From a virus, in IMG/VR virus record IMGVR_UViG_3300021964_000257, positions 1 through 34,016 of that record: a stretch of DNA of 34,016 nucleotides. One strand, 5' to 3'. The first letter of the stretch is position 1. Each line of letters opens with the position of its first letter. Under the pieces are notes generated by a model that saw nothing but the letters and a program-made list of their open reading frames with translations, was not told where the DNA came from and made no database searches. Made by a program: the position numbers and the translations under genes. This document shows, piece by piece, positions 33,001-34,016 of the stretch.

Positions 33001-34016
33001 ACCACCACCAGGTCCTTTCTCACACTCAGGTAAGTCTTGTTGCATTTTGGATGTTCTCCACGCCAAGTTTTCCAACGATAACATGTACTTAGTAATATTT
33101 GAACCTTGGTTCATTCCAAAGTTCGTTGGGACCCCACCAATTTGTTGAGGGGCAATGTTAAGGTTGTAGGTACTTGTCATTACGGAATCAGTGAAACCTC
33201 TAATATTTCCGTCTCTTTTTTGTAGGTTACTCATTTTATAGTAAGGACTATCTTTAGTGAATATTCTACAATATTCTTTACCTATTTCCTTACCACCTTC
33301 GTTAACATACGTTTTTACTCTTGAACCTTTAGTAATTTCTCTTGTACCGTCATTGAATATTCTTGAGGCTTGATTGATAGCATGTCCAACGTGTTGTTGT
33401 TGTTTGATACCTGATAGTCCATCTGCCGATTCTACTAACTTCTGAGTATCGTCCAAAATAGAACCAGGTTGGAACTCATAGTTTGTAGATAGTGTACCTG
33501 CCCAAGTAGAAAGGTCAGAGTTAACTCCTGACTGTGATTCCGATGAAATCCACGTAAACCCACCTTGGAGGTCTGGGTTACTACCAGGTTCAACAGTTCC
33601 TAAACCAAACTTATATAATTGTTGTAATTCGTATTCATCACCCAAAGATGAGTATCCATAAACCGCAGTTGGGACCTGTTGTCCGTCTTGGTCTACCGGT
33701 AAGTTACCAGGAGGACTATCCATCTGTGATGGGTCCTGTGTTCTACTACCAACATAATAGTTAGGACCAGGAGCGAAGAAATTAGGGTCTGATAAGAAAT
33801 TTGCCTTATAGTCAGGTCTAAATCTATTATACTCCAAAGACTTGAATAGGGTATTTGTTTGTCCTTTACCCGTATTGTTCAAGAAGATATCCGAACCTGA
33901 TTTTCTCGTAGGTAATAAATCTTTTTTTCTACCAAAAATTCCTGCAATTGCATTTATACCTTCATTTAAGAAACTTCTTTTACCTTCAAAGTAATCACCA
34001 GGTATCCAAGAGAACG
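30022..34016 (-). CDS. Giant tail tube-initiator/baseplate protein (5' truncated)
   Basis: The frame is open to the window edge. A TTG at 33882 could be read as a start, but 44 sense codons lie upstream without a stop (WIPGDYFEGKRSF and on), so the true start is outside. At least 1,330 codons are visible. Residues around 300-365 of the visible part (IMWFPPYDLRVDENVTARW, then LGRPEPIYTYANTQRLGSLS) and another block further on (CILRVGDFWHTKIAITQMSV followed by YADVSLSFNFIGG) resemble the beta-barrel domains of tail tube-initiator and hub-adaptor proteins in contractile phages and injection systems. The C-terminal 350 residues are charged and helical. The stop is TAATG-coupled to the LysM-like gene, supporting a baseplate role. 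Confidence 0.78.
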   Translation of the reverse strand, partial: FSWIPGDYFEGKRSFLNEGINAIAGIFGRKKDLLPTRKSGSDIFLNNTGKGQTNTLFKSLEYNRFRPDYKANFLSDPNFFAPGPNYYVGSRTQDPSQMDSPPGNLPVDQDGQQVPTAVYGYSSLGDEYELQQLYKFGLGTVEPGSNPDLQGGFTWISSESQSGVNSDLSTWAGTLSTNYEFQPGSILDDTQKLVESADGLSGIKQQQHVGHAINQASRIFNDGTREITKGSRVKTYVNEGGKEIGKEYCRIFTKDSPYYKMSNLQKRDGNIRGFTDSVMTSTYNLNIAPQQIGGVPTNFGMNQGSNITKYMLSLENLAWRTSKMQQDLPECEKGPGGGRIMWFPPYDLRVDENVTARWNTNDFLGRPEPIYTYANTQRLGSLSFKIIVDHPSVLNTLVKKELENATFEDGTDKMTEINKVVDSFFAGCRDLDIYDLLRKYGQFSYNDIYEVVTRTNNSETFEKYYEEVPREAPEAESTPPETDSTPPDLTSFEGMELYYDNNEPEGSATNATTSQYNYEKYLNNYKARRATYVSTADAWGEGEQVGQFFDTDITNSLTKLNDLITKAVEAANNGYTINITLTSSASPKASEEYNKAISSRRNDSVSKQILDNPKVKEVNAGSKGKITIVNSESLGESTPECSQNFTGPNAAEQEDYSIRAMKCRTTKVTIADPIGPELTQQETATEGETDNNVYPEDPEIITGIKRKPGDPLNTDNVELKKDITKKLLRRMLSECDYFEALTEDTSFLYQNISEKIKYFNPAFHSITPEGLNSRLTFLQQCLRPGDTIPTIGPDGNPLQNDALNTSFGTPPICILRVGDFWHTKIAITQMSVRYEPLGFDINPEGIGVQPMYADVSLSFNFIGGHGLKEPVKQLQNALSFNYYANTEMYDERAVATVDTSELDESFVAGLDLNTPFGVENVIDETSDDGGTPIGEITQSEVAFDAMTSTSGGTTGGTASISGTLSYKQIMDDLLDTNAAYKDTLPCELENIGNYYGQIGVMLFTKDRKYSDGEINSDVSSTLDVKLFGKSEDIDKKFETQFKKAKEDVDSGNFPLIPNRPTELKNKDLKKYKNKIKDIIDRVQNGYSTEMVNLSEEIYKTELSHIRNLNKMNVVMTKVDGIKNIQGKPVVYPITATTEVYPTPTYADTYEELKADYNTVGEDLNKFNDNLISNNIIPASKGSHEYKDNLSMSLFTSTGNIITEYDKRFYLLFNNQILENKTTLQTELEKFVDDNNFVNPNSWKTSINAILSIWETILKKEKEQYTKIFVDFNNTSYMQEGDELYTKGKIRNFKFTDNPNASSQDKTKITQLYSGVNEGPKDKWNGKVKLQ

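Noticed and set aside
33882-33884. TTG as the start of the first tail gene
   Set aside because: The frame continues upstream for 44 sense codons to the window edge, so the gene is simply cut by the window.
1-34016. tRNA genes, CRISPR arrays, insertion sequences, inteins and introns
   Set aside because: Gaps are too short for tRNAs or arrays. No repeats with regular spacing were seen, and NrdA, NrdB, UvsX and the helicase are continuous with no inserted splicing domain.

Overview
The window is a 34-kb piece of a tailed, contractile-tail (myovirus, distantly T4-like) phage genome. It is AT-rich and every supported gene is on the minus strand, so transcription runs from position 34016 down to 1. 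Genes are tightly packed, often overlapping by 1-11 bases, and no gap exceeds about 150 bases. No integrase, transposase, tRNA or CRISPR array was seen. Both edges cut through large tail genes.

Three features point to a Bacteroidota (flavobacterium-like) host. Gene starts have A-rich leaders with no recognisable Shine-Dalgarno sequence. The ribonucleotide reductase small subunit carries an N-terminal ATP-cone while the large subunit has none, an arrangement known from Leeuwenhoekiella blandensis. The single-strand binding protein ends in DTDLPF, like a bacterial SSB tail tip. This host assignment is an inference.

Layout in transcription order. (1) 34016-23281: a tail/baseplate block with a giant protein open at the window edge (at least 1,330 codons), a 105-aa LysM/gp53-like protein, and a 2,144-aa protein that looks like a baseplate hub with a possible C-terminal cell-wall-degrading domain. 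(2) 23234-22376: two small unknown proteins, one strongly acidic, closed by a terminator. (3) 22304-21317: the gp32-like single-strand DNA-binding protein with its own sigma70-like promoter and a hairpin on each side. (4) 21309-14386: a replication and nucleotide block, uvsX recombinase, a 5'-3' exonuclease/RNase H, an unknown 150-aa protein, a DnaB/gp41-type helicase, nrdB and nrdA, ended by a near-perfect terminator. (5) 14299-1: a second baseplate block with gp25-like and gp6/baseplate-J-like wedge proteins, a 1,753-aa protein with an unexpected membrane-spanning segment, four proteins of unknown fold (one with a PKD domain), and a truncated gene with a tail-protein-I-like region.

Together, blocks 3 and 4 would supply dNTPs, unwinding, strand protection, primer removal and recombination for genome replication. 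Blocks 1 and 5 would build the baseplate, tube initiator and host-contact apparatus. The most interesting points are the phage-borne ATP-cone NrdB, the transmembrane hairpin with a cysteine cluster inside a giant tail protein, the lysin-like domain at the end of the 2,144-aa hub candidate, the SSB-like tail on gp32, and the self-contained gp32 transcription unit.
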